From the NCBI RefSeq assembly GCF_001238275.1, contig NZ_LGTB01000001.1:310001-374000 (forward strand): a DNA stretch of 64,000 nucleotides. The letters run 5' to 3'. Below are positions 63,271 through 64,000 of this stretch, in pieces. Numbering within the stretch: position 1 is the stretch's first letter; each line of letters opens with the position of its first letter. This stretch comes from Bradyrhizobium viridifuturi (GTDB lineage: Bacteria; Pseudomonadota; Alphaproteobacteria; Rhizobiales; Xanthobacteraceae). The position numbers were made by a program, and so were the translations under genes. Under the pieces are notes generated by a model, which was given only the letters and a program-made list of their open reading frames with translations, was not told where the DNA came from and ran no database searches.

Positions 63271-64000
63271 ATGACCGAGATCGTTGCCCCGCGCCTTGCC
63301 TCGACAGTGCTGCTGCTCCGTGACGGCGGCAGCAGCGAAATCGAGGTCTTCATGATGGTCCGCCATCACCAGATCGAGTTCAACTCGGGCGCGCTGGTGT
63401 TTCCGGGCGGCAGCGTCGACAAGAACGACAAGGAGATCGCCGCCGATCCCGCGCTCTATTCGGGCAGGGAGGGGCTCGACGGCGACGCGCTGGGTTTCCG
63501 CATCGCGGCGATCCGCGAGACGTTCGAAGAGAGTGGCATCCTGCTGGCGCGGCCGCAGGGCTCGAAGGATCTGGTCGACGCCAAGCGCGCGAACGAGATC
63601 GCGGACGCGCATCGCGCGGCGCTGAACGAAGGCAAGATCAGCTTCCTCAAGGTGCTGTCAGACAACGGCATGGTGCTCGCACTCGACGAGCTCGTGCCCT
63701 ACGCGCACTGGATCACGCCGGAGGGCATGCCGAAGCGCTTCGACACCTGGTTCTTCCTGGCCGCGGCGCCGCCCGAGCAGCTCGGCGCGCATGACGGCAA
63801 GGAATCGACCGACTCGATCTGGGTATCGACGCGCGAGGCACTCGAGGGCGGCGAGACCGGCCGCTTCAAGCTGCCGTTCCCGACCACCCGCAATTTGATC
63901 CGGCTCGGCAAGCAGCCGAATGTCGGCGACGCGCTTAGCGACGCCAGAAAAATGTCGATCGTGACCGTGACCCCCGTCATGACCAAGACCGCCACCGGCC
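63271..64000 (+). CDS. NUDIX hydrolase, 3' end beyond window
   Basis: Starts at ATG 63271 and is open to the window end (243 codons). The Nudix box is visible though stretched: FPGGSVDKND ... AIRETFEESGILLAR. VRHHQIEFNSGALVFPGG and YAHWITPEGMPKRFDTWFFLA place it in the large NUDT19-like acyl-CoA diphosphatase branch, which fits the CoA-linked neighbours. It begins 2 nt after the DHDPS-family stop, so the same operon is likely. Confidence 0.92.
   Translation, partial: MTEIVAPRLASTVLLLRDGGSSEIEVFMMVRHHQIEFNSGALVFPGGSVDKNDKEIAADPALYSGREGLDGDALGFRIAAIRETFEESGILLARPQGSKDLVDAKRANEIADAHRAALNEGKISFLKVLSDNGMVLALDELVPYAHWITPEGMPKRFDTWFFLAAAPPEQLGAHDGKESTDSIWVSTREALEGGETGRFKLPFPTTRNLIRLGKQPNVGDALSDARKMSIVTVTPVMTKTATG

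Overview
The window reads as chromosomal DNA of an alphaproteobacterium, most likely Bradyrhizobium or a close relative (inference). Reasons: high GC, the gene order of the S10-spc-alpha ribosomal operons, an adenylate kinase with a lysine/alanine-rich tail, a BA14K protein, an ATP12 chaperone, a PAS/PilZ protein, and many short palindromic intergenic repeats of the bradyrhizobial type. No rRNA, tRNA, CRISPR array, insertion sequence or phage module was found.

Layout. 1-10,790: the 3' end of rpsC, then rplP-rpmC-rpsQ-rplN-rplX-rplE-rpsN-rpsH-rplF-rplR-rpsE-rpmD-rplO-secY-adk-rpsM-rpsK-rpoA-rplQ, all on + and closed by a strong terminator after rplQ; hairpins sit in four of the gaps. 10,816-20,963: an SDR/DUF1330 pair, an uncharacterised protein with an APH-like kinase, a quinone-reductase-like gene divergent from an HxlR regulator, an OprP-like porin, a DegP/HtrA protease and rarA. 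20,964-24,808: a looser, apparently lower-GC segment with a TetR regulator, a PF20091-type hydrolase and a secreted protein; the same 18-bp operator-like dyad lies in front of tetR and upstream of the secreted-protein gene, so this looks like a small local regulon. 24,809-35,446: esterase, pseudouridine synthase, amidohydrolase, metallo-beta-lactamase-fold hydrolase, acetyltransferase, a translationally coupled multicopper oxidase/phospholipase-C-like pair, and a DUF3828-like protein. 35,517-38,203: ATP12, a FliK-like protein and a stand-alone FlhB C-terminal-like protein. 38,243-46,842: class D beta-lactamase, CMD protein, a MocR regulator divergent from a drug/metabolite transporter, hydrolase, PilZ protein, DUF4260 protein and acyl-CoA carboxylase beta subunit. 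47,058-49,344: small secreted proteins (BA14K, a Tat-exported His-rich protein, and two convergent Cys/Gly-rich paralogues). 49,651-54,608: ArsR-type regulator, NIPSNAP and ABM proteins, a PEP-mutase-family enzyme, a TRIC channel and a tri-haem cytochrome c. 54,843-64,000: a + strand block of indolepyruvate ferredoxin oxidoreductase, SCP-x-type thiolase, its DUF35 partner, MaoC hydratase, SDR, DHDPS-family protein and a NUDIX hydrolase cut by the window end, which looks like an acyl-CoA/2-oxoacid catabolic module.

A pattern that affects the whole annotation: five genes are clearly interrupted by six single-base frameshifts (porin, amidohydrolase, Pro-rich secreted protein, phospholipase-like protein twice, FliK-like protein), and two more genes have ends best explained the same way (DUF4260, cytochrome c). 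Every one is repaired by restoring a single G or C, in most cases inside a short G/C run. This points to systematic base loss in the assembly rather than gene decay, so these genes may be intact in the organism.

I see no clearly new large system. The best leads are the TetR/PF20091 regulon, the adenylate kinase tail, the FlhB-like fragment next to FliK, the coupled oxidase/phospholipase pair, the 2-oxoacid/acyl-CoA block and the palindromic repeats.
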